Position numbers and translations under genes: made by a program
Shown: positions 18,001 to 26,418 of the stretch, one piece after another
Layout of the letters: each line of letters begins with the position of its first letter
How positions within the stretch are numbered: the first letter of the stretch is position 1
From: a virus
Reading direction: 5' to 3' (one strand)
Length of the DNA stretch: 54,693 nucleotides
Virus record (IMG/VR): IMGVR_UViG_3300025913_000044
Coordinates: 1-54,693 of that record
Notes under the pieces: generated by a model
Databases searched by the model: none
What the model was told of the DNA's origin: nothing
What the model saw: the letters and a program-made list of their open reading frames with translations, nothing else

Positions 18001-19134
18001 ATTGGCCCGCAGGAAGAATCGGCCACCACCCCAGGGCACGTTGACCTCGGACTCACCTTCCGGTGGTTTTTCGCCCACCTTGGTGATGGGTGCGCCTTGA
18101 GCTTCGCCCTCATCAATGGCCAGGCGTTCCATCTCATCCACGATGTCAGGCTCGGACGCTTTGGATTCGGGCTTCTTCTCGGGCTCGACACTTGGAAACG
18201 GCTCTTCCTTGTCGGGAGCGAGCTCGCGGCGACCCGCCAGGATTTCGTTGGCGGCATGAGTAGCCTCTTCCTTGCTCTCAAATCCGCTCTCCATCTCCCC
18301 ACCCAAATGCAGTCGCCATTCCCCGGTGGCCGTGCGGCTGAACCGAGGAACATCAGCAGGCTCCTCCACCTTCGGCTGGCCTGTTTCTGGTGCGGTCTCC
18401 GTGGCAGTTTCCTTACCACCCACACCAGGCTTGGCCGCAGCTCCACGCTTCAAGAACGCAGGCACTGGGGCGTTGAACCGGGGATGACCCAGTAATGCGG
18501 CTGTAGCGGCCGACTCCAGCAGCTCACCCGGGGTGGGCAAGCGTTGCTCGATGAGACCGGTCTGGGCCGTCTGCACACCCAACTGCGTGCCGACCTGGGC
18601 AGCCAAACCGCGCACAGCTTTCTCTTCTAACTGATTGGCTTCTCCGCGCAGGAACTTTGGAATCTGCGCCACCGCTCGAATGCTCTGACCAGGTGCGAAC
18701 TCGAAGGACGGAAGGGCTGAGGCGATATCACCCACCGCACCGGCAATCGGGTGCTGCTTTCGGGCTTCCTCGGTGTCCTTGAGGAACTGCGGCGCGACCT
18801 TCTCCAGGACCTTGCGTTGGCCAAACTCAGTGGCTAATGCCGCCGACCCCGAGGCCACGATGCCGCCAACCAATCCGCCGATGCCGGTTCCCACAACAGG
18901 GACCGCCGAGCCGAGAGCCGCACCCACTCCCATGCCAGGCATGAACGCAGCGGCAGCCGCAGCGCCCGGAGCCACGCCCAGGGCAGCCGAGCGGGCGGCG
19001 GTGCCGAGGGCTGAATGTTCAGTCTCAGGAGACTCCCCTCCGAGTGAATCCAGAACGTCTTGCTCGGTTGGCTCATGCTCGCCTTCCACACTGACGCGGC
19101 GACCGTCGGATAGCTGAACGTCGTAGACTGGCAT
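11929..19134 (-). CDS. Giant virion-associated (large polyvalent-type) protein
   Basis: A 2401-residue protein and the last gene of the leftward late block; ATG coupled to the preceding gene by TAATG. The N-terminus (VYDVQLSDGRRVSVEG) is a short strand domain common in phage ejection proteins, followed by a Gly/Ala-rich hydrophobic segment (residues 45-110) that could insert in membranes. The middle is Pro/Lys/Glu-rich with many helical stretches. The region from about residue 1600 (HYVPGRYDGE) to the C-terminus (LVLDTFHPGRLLQYG and on) resembles large polyvalent-protein-associated domains. No lytic or protease motif was recognised. It probably is packaged and ejected with the DNA, and the absence of a tape measure supports that. 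Confidence 0.8.
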   Translation of the reverse strand: MPVYDVQLSDGRRVSVEGEHEPTEQDVLDSLGGESPETEHSALGTAARSAALGVAPGAAAAAAFMPGMGVGAALGSAVPVVGTGIGGLVGGIVASGSAALATEFGQRKVLEKVAPQFLKDTEEARKQHPIAGAVGDIASALPSFEFAPGQSIRAVAQIPKFLRGEANQLEEKAVRGLAAQVGTQLGVQTAQTGLIEQRLPTPGELLESAATAALLGHPRFNAPVPAFLKRGAAAKPGVGGKETATETAPETGQPKVEEPADVPRFSRTATGEWRLHLGGEMESGFESKEEATHAANEILAGRRELAPDKEEPFPSVEPEKKPESKASEPDIVDEMERLAIDEGEAQGAPITKVGEKPPEGESEVNVPWGGGRFFLRANGSGADLHSGNFRSWVMDLLGKGLSKEQISEAVRSRVGEERFHNEVMKRLSKEELRQYWDSLTGWEKQLENHIYMGDRFGHPDVTPEMSAHEAIRRRLQQAYGMTVSEFAETVGRERVTLKALDFIGKMLRKTRETFGTEASLNQRSLFEKATKNIEYAKSVIGKQDQPAAMQRSSEERKADRKRYEDILAEVKGYNAKREWPPLPLMQEWETLKNKYGGMPPPESDAPAAARRKPLTEEEESIEMLKAAKAHMKFLDTQYVKNASENREARSNLTNAWRRAMAAKAGVPYTGDEPPAAMRRGKKDPNQEDFFKGTPLKASDQPDFKPVPKEERGAPDITGQKLTPEQLYGVAQKIYSDPGQEKDFKTFHDWLKRNVGPSVTSKGALQIWADVVAADVLTAPGAKLNELVESLGLEHKVYPFKRVSTKTLTPIPQKPGAPKAEGTVYTRVEIPDETAPPPDPRDLPLLAAIRIKESIPRDQFKTDEEWTAAVEKTLEQKRREWLKGMKPEDRDAIIGARERIMKGRKLRDKALSAIYQKLVIDPDRPAFELTPSDVNVDDLAWSNPNTKEGVWRTIRPDERRNIDKMRAIVSDEARRFNFDPVSHSRRLLVLKNKNTDEIALVSAYPHGRSDINVVEPAGGTGVKGKPYVRLSSIWHTWEPIISPLRSEPTFGFRKNFRNIEEFNRYLGKDAARSAVDPGFELTAANEGKTWDDVPEWIAQAYEEAPRQHDVETGTEGPMALDQQMQRGYEGKEAPEEETSFRPGTRVMEGEGGSFMGPAAGQFKTRAGQLRKNAPLSGAEVMALTDWLLDPQQWESTKVHVTDDFKMTNRQEMAEAVSQLIELARTDRLKPRQWNAVSALRKAAAEQYRRDKIEFKQMLQEERASLKDVPKEDRQRYLEHLYEKYEPTPAKSAASALDALWDAAQNFQASKASDFIAATLGRFTRPARPTGQPTIAQVLEAKASKGVSRELTAPEKIREPVTRFPLPRTAHQTEPTPSQILSPEAAAFAEQQAAAMHPYDPNSPKPGGEFTTPSGKGKVMRYRTIPEHDVIDRKFEVNKDTGQIEVTEVSRRVAARREVGPAAMLRSTPEVQKAMDELRIQRDKLIAPITRSATNQEINATMDGADRMTERYANASANNVRLASAGQQAGKKQTLWQKFKGGPTEAPEAKMVRRSAKAVVAAYQAAEDAEWRRVAGEWARIREEKAEAKRKHRAYDLPKEKEPAFVPPTSISGEHFDALMLHVEKGITKANEMMASPNYSTRWVGRKYLKAANLLREEVTYAREHYQDPEMTDTVNVYNKTLADHLDFMHANGIDIAGRDHYVPGRYDGEIWNDNIITWGDLRVLGTKYRMPKSFRNYYEAIAAGPYMAVNGDVADLAQHSLATGMRLVQRDIWLDSLKGVVDPDSKKPVGVEPTWSKKPFSVKNPDSGEMETHIGWTWSVPKNHQDYTLVETTPGAKPVAVRNGYVGIVKSCLAKSSIRDMPVGRQALMLSQMVKHGLVLVLDTFHPGRLLQYGTALSGKNLWGVDVGWRGGHSALTYTKEGLERAVRLGIIAKEDAAWAMAPVKAYDQGRIITTNRMALLNLALSKGLNATQPGDVLYRNAIQRIPGIGKHWNALLEPINKWTFDKITPGLVAESFIRNFERMNPKNKHLSMDTMMREVIRDMNVYYGNMGRQGIFKNPTFRDIAQIFVLAPLWQEGLIGKELRALSRATGASWALGRRGLGAETYFGPLSRGLFRGLAAYFAATQAINLVSRGHFTWQNEEDDHKLDAFIPSSSGKPGEGVWLSPLSVFGEVTHDLIRLGETKPTTWNALTQFGENKMGPLGRVSRILREGKSPQGDVLTSTGSVLKAAGKEFIPPPISLGVPARSIAHAIAPQSIGPNRPGQEMQRMLGSVGVKVQTSNTQEQQVRRLADNFVKKEGLKMEPMVFTPTEEASYAKLRASVRNGDFSSATSLLQQLRQHRTDAQILRAMKQSSQRPFTGSKANERMFLFSLNDHELERYYQANLQRSENYHDFLQWFLTQ

Positions 19135-20504
19135 TAGCGTAGCGGGTCAAGGTTTTGCTCCCGGGCATAAGTGGATAGCTCGTCGATGAAGTCGTCCTTG
19201 CCACCACTAAACCCTGAGCCCCGAACATAGAACTTGTTCTGGTCATCATTGTAACTGACCCCGGGCATACCGATCCGTTTGGCGGCGTTGAAGAGCTCCG
19301 GCTCGGACAATCCGAGGAGCTGCTGACGGAAATCGTTATACTGCTTGTCGCTGATGACCTGGCCATTAAAGAGCGGGGCTGCCGGTCCCAGCAACGCGGG
19401 CGGGGGCTGAGGCTTGGCCACATCCGGTCGTCGCGCCATGAAGGGTTCCCCGGGTCCAGTGCTGACGGGGGCCTGGGTTTGGGGTGGTCGACGCTGACCA
19501 ATCATCATTCCCGGACCAAAAGCCGCAGGCTCATCCACTGGGGCAGCGGCAGCTATTGGAGCAGCGGCAGGGGCAGCCACGCGCGGCTTGCCGTCCACCG
19601 CCAGAATCTTAAATCCACTTCCCTTGGGCAGATTGCCGCGCTCGGCACTGGCCTGGGATTCTTCGGTAGGGCCCTCTTCGGGAGCACCCGCCCCGTTGCC
19701 ACCGGCAGCACCTCCAGTTTCACCGAGGTAGAGCTGGTCAATCTGGCGGTCCAATCCTTCCATGGCTTTCTTGCGAGCCAGGTATTGGTTGTACTGTTGC
19801 TTTCCACCAGCACCGAGTTTCTTGATCGCTTCGGCGTCCATGCCGTCGAACTGGGCGAAGTTGGCCGTGATGTTGGCTTCCAGCTTGTCCCGCTTGCGTT
19901 CCAGTTCCCGCACGCGCATCCGAATCATGGCGTCGTTCTGCACATCCCGACCCTGCTCATGGACCGCCTGCATCCGGTAGCCACCGTTGGCCTCGGGGAT
20001 TTTGAGGTAGGGAATGGAACGGTCACCCACTTGGACATTCTCCACGGAGGGCGGGGGCACCGGCTTTTTGTCACCCTGCATCATGCGAGCTAGTTGGCCG
20101 TAGCCAGTCATGCTCTCGTCGGTGCCGGGGAAGTTGCGCATGATGGCGTCTAACGGGGACATGCCGCCCTGCAAATCCTTCTGGTAAGCCTGGGTGGCGG
20201 CAAAGCGGCGCGCCGCTTCCTGGGTCTTGAGGTTGGCCACCTGCTGGGCCTGCTCCAGCCGTTGGCTCATGAGCTGGGTCTGCTGGGTGTGATAGGCCTT
20301 GGTGACCTCCAGCTTCTGTTGCTCGATGGCATTCTCCCGAGCCATCTGCTGTTGCTTCAAGCTCAGCTCCATGGCGTGCAGCCCGGCCTGTTGTTCCAGG
20401 GCGGCTTTCTGATGGGCAATCTCCGCGCCCGCGCGCAGTCCACCCAGGTAATCCTCGCCCAAATCATTGGCGGGACGAATCCACGGAGCCATTGGGTATG
20501 CCAT
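19134..20504 (-). CDS. Virion structural protein with N-terminal coiled coil
   Basis: A 456-residue protein. Residues 30-120 are Gln/Glu/Lys/Ala-rich and predicted as a long coiled coil; a Pro/Ala-rich low-complexity linker follows (around 285-370), then a compact C-terminus ending NLDPLR. It is part of the leftward tail/ejection block between the 332-residue protein and the giant protein. An internal virion or ejection protein is likely from position and composition; family not recognised. Confidence 0.7.
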   Translation of the reverse strand: MAYPMAPWIRPANDLGEDYLGGLRAGAEIAHQKAALEQQAGLHAMELSLKQQQMARENAIEQQKLEVTKAYHTQQTQLMSQRLEQAQQVANLKTQEAARRFAATQAYQKDLQGGMSPLDAIMRNFPGTDESMTGYGQLARMMQGDKKPVPPPSVENVQVGDRSIPYLKIPEANGGYRMQAVHEQGRDVQNDAMIRMRVRELERKRDKLEANITANFAQFDGMDAEAIKKLGAGGKQQYNQYLARKKAMEGLDRQIDQLYLGETGGAAGGNGAGAPEEGPTEESQASAERGNLPKGSGFKILAVDGKPRVAAPAAAPIAAAAPVDEPAAFGPGMMIGQRRPPQTQAPVSTGPGEPFMARRPDVAKPQPPPALLGPAAPLFNGQVISDKQYNDFRQQLLGLSEPELFNAAKRIGMPGVSYNDDQNKFYVRGSGFSGGKDDFIDELSTYAREQNLDPLR

Positions 20505-20509
20505 AAGTC

Positions 20510-21508
20510 TTAGTAGTCGGAGAACATATCACCACCGGAGAAGAAATCACCCGAACCGGAGTCGGCGGTAGGAGCCATCCCGGTTTGGAAGTCAGGCACG
20601 TTCTGGCTGCCGTTGCCCCAGAACTGGTCCTCGAAGTCAGCCGTGTAATTGTCGTTGGCCTGGGCGTTGGTGTTCCAGGCTTGTCCCTGGTTCCACGAAT
20701 TCCAGGCCGCGCCATTCTCACTGTTGGGCATGGGAGTGCCGGTCGGACCGTAGGCGATATCGGCAGGCAGACCGCCGTTCATGTTGACGGAGGGAAAGCC
20801 CAGAGCGTCGGTGCCAACGCCAGGTGTTCCCCGGTTGAACCCGCCACCGTAACTCATGCCCGCACCCAGTCCTGATTTGGCGGCGCTAATCCCCGCACTG
20901 GCCACATCGTTGGGGTTGGGTGCGGCGGCATACAGGCTGGCCATATACTGCGCGTCCTGCATCTGGGCTGGGTTGACCAGGAAGCTCGCCGGGTTGAACT
21001 GCTGACCGGTCGGAGTGCGCTGCATGGCGGCGGTGAGGTTCTGTTCCCCCTGCTGCTGCAATCCCATCGAGGTCTTGCCCAAGGCCGCCAGTAAGGCCGT
21101 GTTGGCGTCGGGTGAACCGGAGATGCCGTTGGCTACCCCGCGCTCGGCTGAGAGTTGGGCGAGCTGGTTGACCACATCGCTGGGCACCTGGCCTTTGAGC
21201 TGGGACAAAATGTTGTTGGAAGATTCACCCGTCATCGCCCCGTAGTTGGGCAGGTTGAGCTGGAAGGGCAGAGCGGCCTGCTGCGCGATGTTGGTGTTGA
21301 GGGAACCGGTCAGACCATACAGGCTGGCCAGGTTTCCCATATTCCCGGAGATAGCTTCGCCCTGCGTGCCGATAGGACTGGGCACGGTTGGCACCAGACC
21401 CAGGCCGGTGCCGCTTTGTGGAGCGGTGCCAGGCAGTCCCGCTGCGCCTCCAGTCAGTGCTGTAGTTCCGCCGCCGCGCGTGGTGGTGTCAATTCGTCCG
21501 TTAGGCAT
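20510..21508 (-). CDS. Virion structural protein, Gly/Asn-rich
   Basis: A 332-residue protein with a Gly/Thr-rich start, a helical mid-section (NILSQLKGQVPSDVVNQLAQ and following), and a Gly/Asn/Asp-rich C-terminus. It has no charged core typical of enzymes. It sits directly upstream of the coiled-coil protein. Probably an internal head or tail-tip component; unrecognised. Confidence 0.65.
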   Translation of the reverse strand: MPNGRIDTTTRGGGTTALTGGAAGLPGTAPQSGTGLGLVPTVPSPIGTQGEAISGNMGNLASLYGLTGSLNTNIAQQAALPFQLNLPNYGAMTGESSNNILSQLKGQVPSDVVNQLAQLSAERGVANGISGSPDANTALLAALGKTSMGLQQQGEQNLTAAMQRTPTGQQFNPASFLVNPAQMQDAQYMASLYAAAPNPNDVASAGISAAKSGLGAGMSYGGGFNRGTPGVGTDALGFPSVNMNGGLPADIAYGPTGTPMPNSENGAAWNSWNQGQAWNTNAQANDNYTADFEDQFWGNGSQNVPDFQTGMAPTADSGSGDFFSGGDMFSDY

Positions 21509-21511
21509 AAA

Positions 21512-22588
21512 TCAAAGCATGTTGCCGATCATCCGTCGCTCCAGCTTGGCCGAGCCAAAGACGGCCAGGTTGGTGGCGGGGGTGTCCTTGCCCAGGTAAT
21601 GGGTCAGTTCCCCGTTGAGGTAGCGCACCGCGTTGCGATGCTTGATGGCTTCCAGTTGTTTGGACTGGGCGCTGTCCATCGTCGAGTAACGCACAGCCAT
21701 CGCCTCTTCCTTGAGCGCCTCGACGTTGCCAATAAGGCAGTAGTCGGTGTCTGCTATGACCGGATTAAACTCCAGCTTCACGATGGCGGTGACTACCACA
21801 CTGGGCGCAGGGACGGTAGGCGAGCAGGGATTGAGGCAGACCTGGCTGCAACAGTTGCAGGGCAGGTTGTGGAAGTAATAGCGCCGATACCAGGCCGTGG
21901 TTTCGGTGGGCTGCATGGTGGCCAGGAGCACCTGCGCTCCGGTGGCCGGGTCGACCTGGAAGATTTGCACCGGGTAATTGGTCACATCCTTCTGGATGCC
22001 GGTGATGCTGTTGAAGGTCATGGGCCATTGCACAAAGGGACTGCTCAAGGCCTCGAACTGGCCCACCGCCCGGTTGAGCCCGTCCTGGCTGTAGACCACG
22101 TTGTTGTTGCTGTCCAAGCCTTGGATAAGGACGCGCTTGCCTGCATCCGAGCTGTCGGTGTAGTAGGCCCGGATATACTGGCCGGTCCCCGAGAGGTCCA
22201 CCATCGTGGGCACATTGTTGCGGGTGTAGACCTGGGGTGCGAAAGCGTTGCGGTTAGTCTGCCGAAAGAGCTTGGGCATCCGGCCGTTTCCAAACCGCAG
22301 GTATTCAGCGAACTGGTTGTTCACATCCACCGGGTAATCGCATACGTCGACCAGTTCCAGGCGCGCCACATCGCGGTCGAACGTGACGTAGGGTTGAGCG
22401 CGCGAGAGCACAAACCGAATCTCGGCAAAGGTCCCCCACCAGCTCTCCTCTCCCGCTTCCTTGCAGTAGAGCAAGCGGCGTTGGGCGGCGTTGACCACCG
22501 CGGCTGTGCCGTTCAGGTCGGAGTTGCACAGTCCCACCGACTCAGGCAGTCCTGAGATGCGGCAGTCGTATAAGCGGGTTCGCTGCAT
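21512..22588 (-). CDS. Virion structural protein, possible tail or connector component
   Basis: A 358-residue, strand-rich protein with few charged repeats. It contains a Cys cluster (LPCNCCSQVCLNPC, near residues 240-253) unusual for a phage structural protein, then a helical C-terminus. It lies between the Ig-like protein and the internal virion proteins. A head-tail connector, tail-tube or adaptor role is inferred from position only. Confidence 0.65.
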   Translation of the reverse strand: MQRTRLYDCRISGLPESVGLCNSDLNGTAAVVNAAQRRLLYCKEAGEESWWGTFAEIRFVLSRAQPYVTFDRDVARLELVDVCDYPVDVNNQFAEYLRFGNGRMPKLFRQTNRNAFAPQVYTRNNVPTMVDLSGTGQYIRAYYTDSSDAGKRVLIQGLDSNNNVVYSQDGLNRAVGQFEALSSPFVQWPMTFNSITGIQKDVTNYPVQIFQVDPATGAQVLLATMQPTETTAWYRRYYFHNLPCNCCSQVCLNPCSPTVPAPSVVVTAIVKLEFNPVIADTDYCLIGNVEALKEEAMAVRYSTMDSAQSKQLEAIKHRNAVRYLNGELTHYLGKDTPATNLAVFGSAKLERRMIGNML

Positions 22589-22605
22589 GGTCGATGTCCT
22601 TGGGT

Positions 22606-24060
22606 TTAAGCGTTGGCGATCACAGCCGTCCAGTTGAGGTTGCCCGGGAATGCCCCGTTGGTGTAAATCCAGGCCCGGGGCGGAAACACAATCTGAGCCA
22701 GGGGCTCGATGGTGATGACTGAGTTGGTGCCTGCCGCCACCGTGAAGGTGGAGACATACACTCCCGGACCGGCTGGCAGCGCGCCGGTATTGACCTCCAC
22801 CAGCGGAACTCCGTCCTGCAAAATCTTGAACCCGGAATCGTTGAACACGCCCGCCGTGAATGCCCCGACGGTGAAGGTAATCTTGCCGTTACAACCAGGC
22901 CCGGTGTAGAGGAGTGTTCCGATGCCGTCGTCGGTCGAGTCGCTTCCACCCACAAACCCCGGTCCCGGGCTTACCAGGGACAGGGCGATGGTGCCGCCCA
23001 CAAAACTGTGAGTCTGATTGCCAAAGCTCAGCACTGGCGCGTAGGTCACTTGGCTCCAATCCGGACAGCTAGAGGTGACGGTGATGCTTAGGTTTTGGTA
23101 GCAGGTAAAACCAGTGGCCGTATCCAGTATGGACACCTGGAAGGTATAGGTCCCCTGCGTGGTGGGCGTGCCGCTGATGAGTCCAGAGGAACCCACCGAC
23201 ACTCCGGTAGGAAGGCTGCCTGAAGGCACCCCAATAACAAAGGGACCAGTGCCGCCAGTGACTGGAATTTGGTAGCTGTAGGCCTTGTTGAGCTGAGCGC
23301 CCGGCAACCCGCCCACTACCCCCAGCACAGTGATGCTGTAGCTCTTCACCATGAATACCCCGAACCGGTCGACTGCCCGCACCGTGAAGCTGTAGTTGCC
23401 TGGCGTCGTGGGAATCCCCGCAATCTCACAAGCGTAGGCGCTGATGGCCCCAAAGGACATGCCGGTGGGAATCGAGCCGCTGACGATGGAGAAGCTGATA
23501 GGCAGCGTCCCGCCTTCGGTGTAGATGTCGGCTCCGTAGTTGAGCCCGATACAGGCGCTGCCGGGAATCGAGTTGAGACACAGCCGCTCAGACTGTCCAA
23601 TGGTGCAGGCTCGGCTCTGGGCGATGGCATCGGCCTGGGCCTGGGACAGGGCCGAGTATTGACCGGCCGCGACTGTGAAGCGGAAGGGAAGTCCATCTGG
23701 ACAGATGATGTCACAGTGCTCCGAGTGATTGGAGAAGAGCGGAGTGGGATTCCCGCCCGGGTCTTGCCAGCCAGGGTTGTCGGTTCCGCCCCCTCCTTTC
23801 TGAGTGGTGCACGCAATCTGTTGGTTGGCCGCGCAGGTGTCCGCGTCGGCCTGGCTGATGGTGCTCTGACAAAAGCTGGTGCAGCCCAGGGTTCCCCAGC
23901 TCGAACCAATCGGGGGCGTGTTGCCACCCCAACCGGAGTTGAACCCCAAGAACACATCAGCATCCGGCAACTCGGCCGAGAGGTTGGCTATCGGGTTGGA
24001 CGGATCGAAGCACGGACTATTGATGCAGCAAGGGAGCGTGGCCATATCATGCGAGGACAA
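22606..24060 (-). CDS. Virion protein with two putative Ig-like (He_PIG) domains
   Basis: A 484-residue protein. Residues 165-330 hold two Ig-like repeats of the putative-Ig (He_PIG) type: LPTGVSVGSSGLISGTPTTQ then GTYTFQV, and the related IPTGMSFGAISAYACEIAGI then PTTPGNYSFTVRAVD. Such domains decorate virions and bind surface carbohydrates or proteins. The N-terminal part is Cys-rich (CCINSPCF) and the C-terminus is strand-rich. It overlaps the end of the upstream gene by 14 bases. Decoration or receptor contact is inferred. Confidence 0.8.
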   Translation of the reverse strand: MSSHDMATLPCCINSPCFDPSNPIANLSAELPDADVFLGFNSGWGGNTPPIGSSWGTLGCTSFCQSTISQADADTCAANQQIACTTQKGGGGTDNPGWQDPGGNPTPLFSNHSEHCDIICPDGLPFRFTVAAGQYSALSQAQADAIAQSRACTIGQSERLCLNSIPGSACIGLNYGADIYTEGGTLPISFSIVSGSIPTGMSFGAISAYACEIAGIPTTPGNYSFTVRAVDRFGVFMVKSYSITVLGVVGGLPGAQLNKAYSYQIPVTGGTGPFVIGVPSGSLPTGVSVGSSGLISGTPTTQGTYTFQVSILDTATGFTCYQNLSITVTSSCPDWSQVTYAPVLSFGNQTHSFVGGTIALSLVSPGPGFVGGSDSTDDGIGTLLYTGPGCNGKITFTVGAFTAGVFNDSGFKILQDGVPLVEVNTGALPAGPGVYVSTFTVAAGTNSVITIEPLAQIVFPPRAWIYTNGAFPGNLNWTAVIANA

Positions 24061-26413
24061 GGGTTACCGTGGCAATGCCCGGAGTGGTGCCGCTCTGATA
24101 GGTGTAAACGCCCAGCGGATTGCTCAAGGTGGTGCTGCCTTTGCCTAACCAGAGCTCGGTGCCGTTGTTGCAGACGATCCACACAAACCACGCGAGGGCG
24201 ATGGGGTCCCAGTAAAGCTGGGTTGGGGTATCAAAGGCCTGCCAGTTGCCGTTGGGGTAATGCGGCGCTTCATCGGCTGACACGCTCCGTCCGCCAATCG
24301 ACGCCCCGGTGAAATACCACAGCGGAGCCCCGGCGTTCCAGGTCGTGGCCAGCGGGAAGCTCCCATCCCAGGCAGGCAATATCGAAGCGTCGCACGCGCC
24401 TGCACCCACCAGTTGATTCACCAGCGAGGACCAGCCCTGCACGGTGTAGAAGGTCGGCGTTGGAACAGGCGGCAGGGTTCCTGGAGCGGGAGGGATGGGC
24501 ACCGGCCGATTGCCCTGCGTAGTGGCTGCGGCGGGTGCACAAGTGAAAGGCCCGCCGCACACCAGGTTCTGGTAAAGCTGCCGGTCCAGTTGCTCCGCGT
24601 AAAGGATGAGGCCGCGCACCCGGCAGTAGCCTTTGACCCGCAGCCGCACTTGGAACTGGTATCCGATGTTGCTGGGCCGCTGGTTGCCGCGCTCACAAAC
24701 CGTGGGCGGCCGGGGCATACTCATCATCGAGCGGTAACCCTCGCCATAAGGCGTGATGGGATAGCAGATGGGATTGTTGACATCCTCGCAGCTATTGCGC
24801 GCCGAGCACACTTGCCACTGGTGCCAGGGAAGCCAGCAGGCCTCCCCGTCGGGCTGGTAATCCAACTGGAAAATAACCGTGCCGTAAATGCGGTCCACCC
24901 ACAGGTCCGCACTGACCAGCTTCTTCAAGGCAAACTCATCGCCCCAGGTGAAGGAGGGGAACTCTGCATACCACTGGATGCGCGCGTTGCTGTCGGTTCG
25001 ATTGTCGTCGAACTGGTTGAACTCGCTCAACTCCCAGAGCTCGAACACCGAGTCGATGCCGGAGACCACGGCTGCGAAGGTGCGCTGCAACCCGCCAAAG
25101 TCACCGGTGGCAAACTGGAGAATCTGCAAGCCCTCGTTCATGCCTTCCCAGACCGGGTTCTGGTTGGACCCGAAGGAGGACATGGGCAGGAAATCCAGCG
25201 GCATCATGGCCTGGTGAATGACGCCCTGCGGCAGTTGCTTGGGCAGCGCGGTCTGGAAGAGGCGCGAGCCAAACTCCACCCCGGAAGCAAAGCGCATCAA
25301 GGACCGGTCGTTGAACTGGAGGATGCGGTTTTCCTGGGCGCTGATTTGGATGTTGCCCGGCTGATTGAAGTAGCGCACGGCCGAGAGCAGCGACCGCACA
25401 GCGGGCTCCAAGCTCTGGTAGTACACGTCGCCATTGACCTGCGTCACGGAGCGGTCGTTGACCGGGCCATTGACCAACTGCACCACGGTCATCAGCGGCT
25501 GGTTACTGTTGGTGGCGGCAATCCAGTCAGCGCGCGTCACCGGCACGTTGAGCGAGTAGACGGCCCGGCGCGTGCCCACAAACAGGTTGCCCTGGCCCAA
25601 CGAGGTGTTGAGGTTGGCGTTGTGGAACACCGCCCGGATATTGCCTGACTGGGTCGGCACCGTGAACCCGTCCCCGCCCAGCACCAGCGGGTTCTCAGTG
25701 ACGTTAAGAACCGCGTCGGTGAACTGATAAGCGACCGTGCCGCTGTTGCCTCCCACGATGTCCCCGGCGTTGACCTGGCGGCCGATGGCATACCAGAGCC
25801 TACCCATGAAATAATCCATGGGACCAGCCGCGGGGATTTCGTTCACCCCCGGAGTGCCAGGAGCCACCGCCTTATTGGTGATGCCTTTGCTGCGCCGCAG
25901 CGTGGTGCCATCCCAGAAGAGCGGCAGCGTGGTGAAGTCCCCGGCCTGGATGACCACGAATTGTTCGGCTTGAACGAAGAAATATTGATCCAAGGTCGGC
26001 GGCAGGGTCAGGTGGAACTGCGCCGAGAGGTTGGTGACCGAGAAGGAAGGGCTGACCACCACCTTGTAAATGTTGCCGCTGATGGCCCACAGCTCGTAAG
26101 GATTGGTGCTGGTGCCTGGCTCATACATGAACTTTCCTTGGAAGAGTCCGTTGGCGTCGTGCACCTGTCCGACCAAAGAATAGCCACCCCGAGGCGAGAT
26201 GCCCCCATCGCGCACTGTGGCGTTGTCGAGCCACGCAAGTTGGTTACGGGCAAGACCGTTGGGCGTTTGGGGGCTTTGAATGGTCGTCGACCGAATGCTG
26301 TCAACTCCGCCCGACCAGTCCATGCTCCCATCGGCCAGGGCCACGCCATTGATGGGTCCGGGCATAAATCTGTTGCCCAACGGTAGGTCTTTACCCCAGG
26401 TTTTCAACAACAA
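24047..26413 (-). CDS. Large tail protein, possible nozzle or propeller-like
   Basis: A 788-residue, almost entirely strand-rich protein with recurring aromatic/Gly/Asn motifs such as GNLFVGTRRAVYSLN, as in propeller-like tail nozzle proteins of podoviruses. The C-terminal third is Pro-rich and ends in a small strand domain. The longest frame starts at TTG 26413, only five bases from the divergent terminase start; an internal ATG at 26365 (MPGPINGV) is a good alternative. Nozzle identity is inferred from size, composition and place. Confidence 0.7.
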   Translation of the reverse strand: MLLKTWGKDLPLGNRFMPGPINGVALADGSMDWSGGVDSIRSTTIQSPQTPNGLARNQLAWLDNATVRDGGISPRGGYSLVGQVHDANGLFQGKFMYEPGTSTNPYELWAISGNIYKVVVSPSFSVTNLSAQFHLTLPPTLDQYFFVQAEQFVVIQAGDFTTLPLFWDGTTLRRSKGITNKAVAPGTPGVNEIPAAGPMDYFMGRLWYAIGRQVNAGDIVGGNSGTVAYQFTDAVLNVTENPLVLGGDGFTVPTQSGNIRAVFHNANLNTSLGQGNLFVGTRRAVYSLNVPVTRADWIAATNSNQPLMTVVQLVNGPVNDRSVTQVNGDVYYQSLEPAVRSLLSAVRYFNQPGNIQISAQENRILQFNDRSLMRFASGVEFGSRLFQTALPKQLPQGVIHQAMMPLDFLPMSSFGSNQNPVWEGMNEGLQILQFATGDFGGLQRTFAAVVSGIDSVFELWELSEFNQFDDNRTDSNARIQWYAEFPSFTWGDEFALKKLVSADLWVDRIYGTVIFQLDYQPDGEACWLPWHQWQVCSARNSCEDVNNPICYPITPYGEGYRSMMSMPRPPTVCERGNQRPSNIGYQFQVRLRVKGYCRVRGLILYAEQLDRQLYQNLVCGGPFTCAPAAATTQGNRPVPIPPAPGTLPPVPTPTFYTVQGWSSLVNQLVGAGACDASILPAWDGSFPLATTWNAGAPLWYFTGASIGGRSVSADEAPHYPNGNWQAFDTPTQLYWDPIALAWFVWIVCNNGTELWLGKGSTTLSNPLGVYTYQSGTTPGIATVTLVLA

Positions 26414-26418
26414 AGCGC

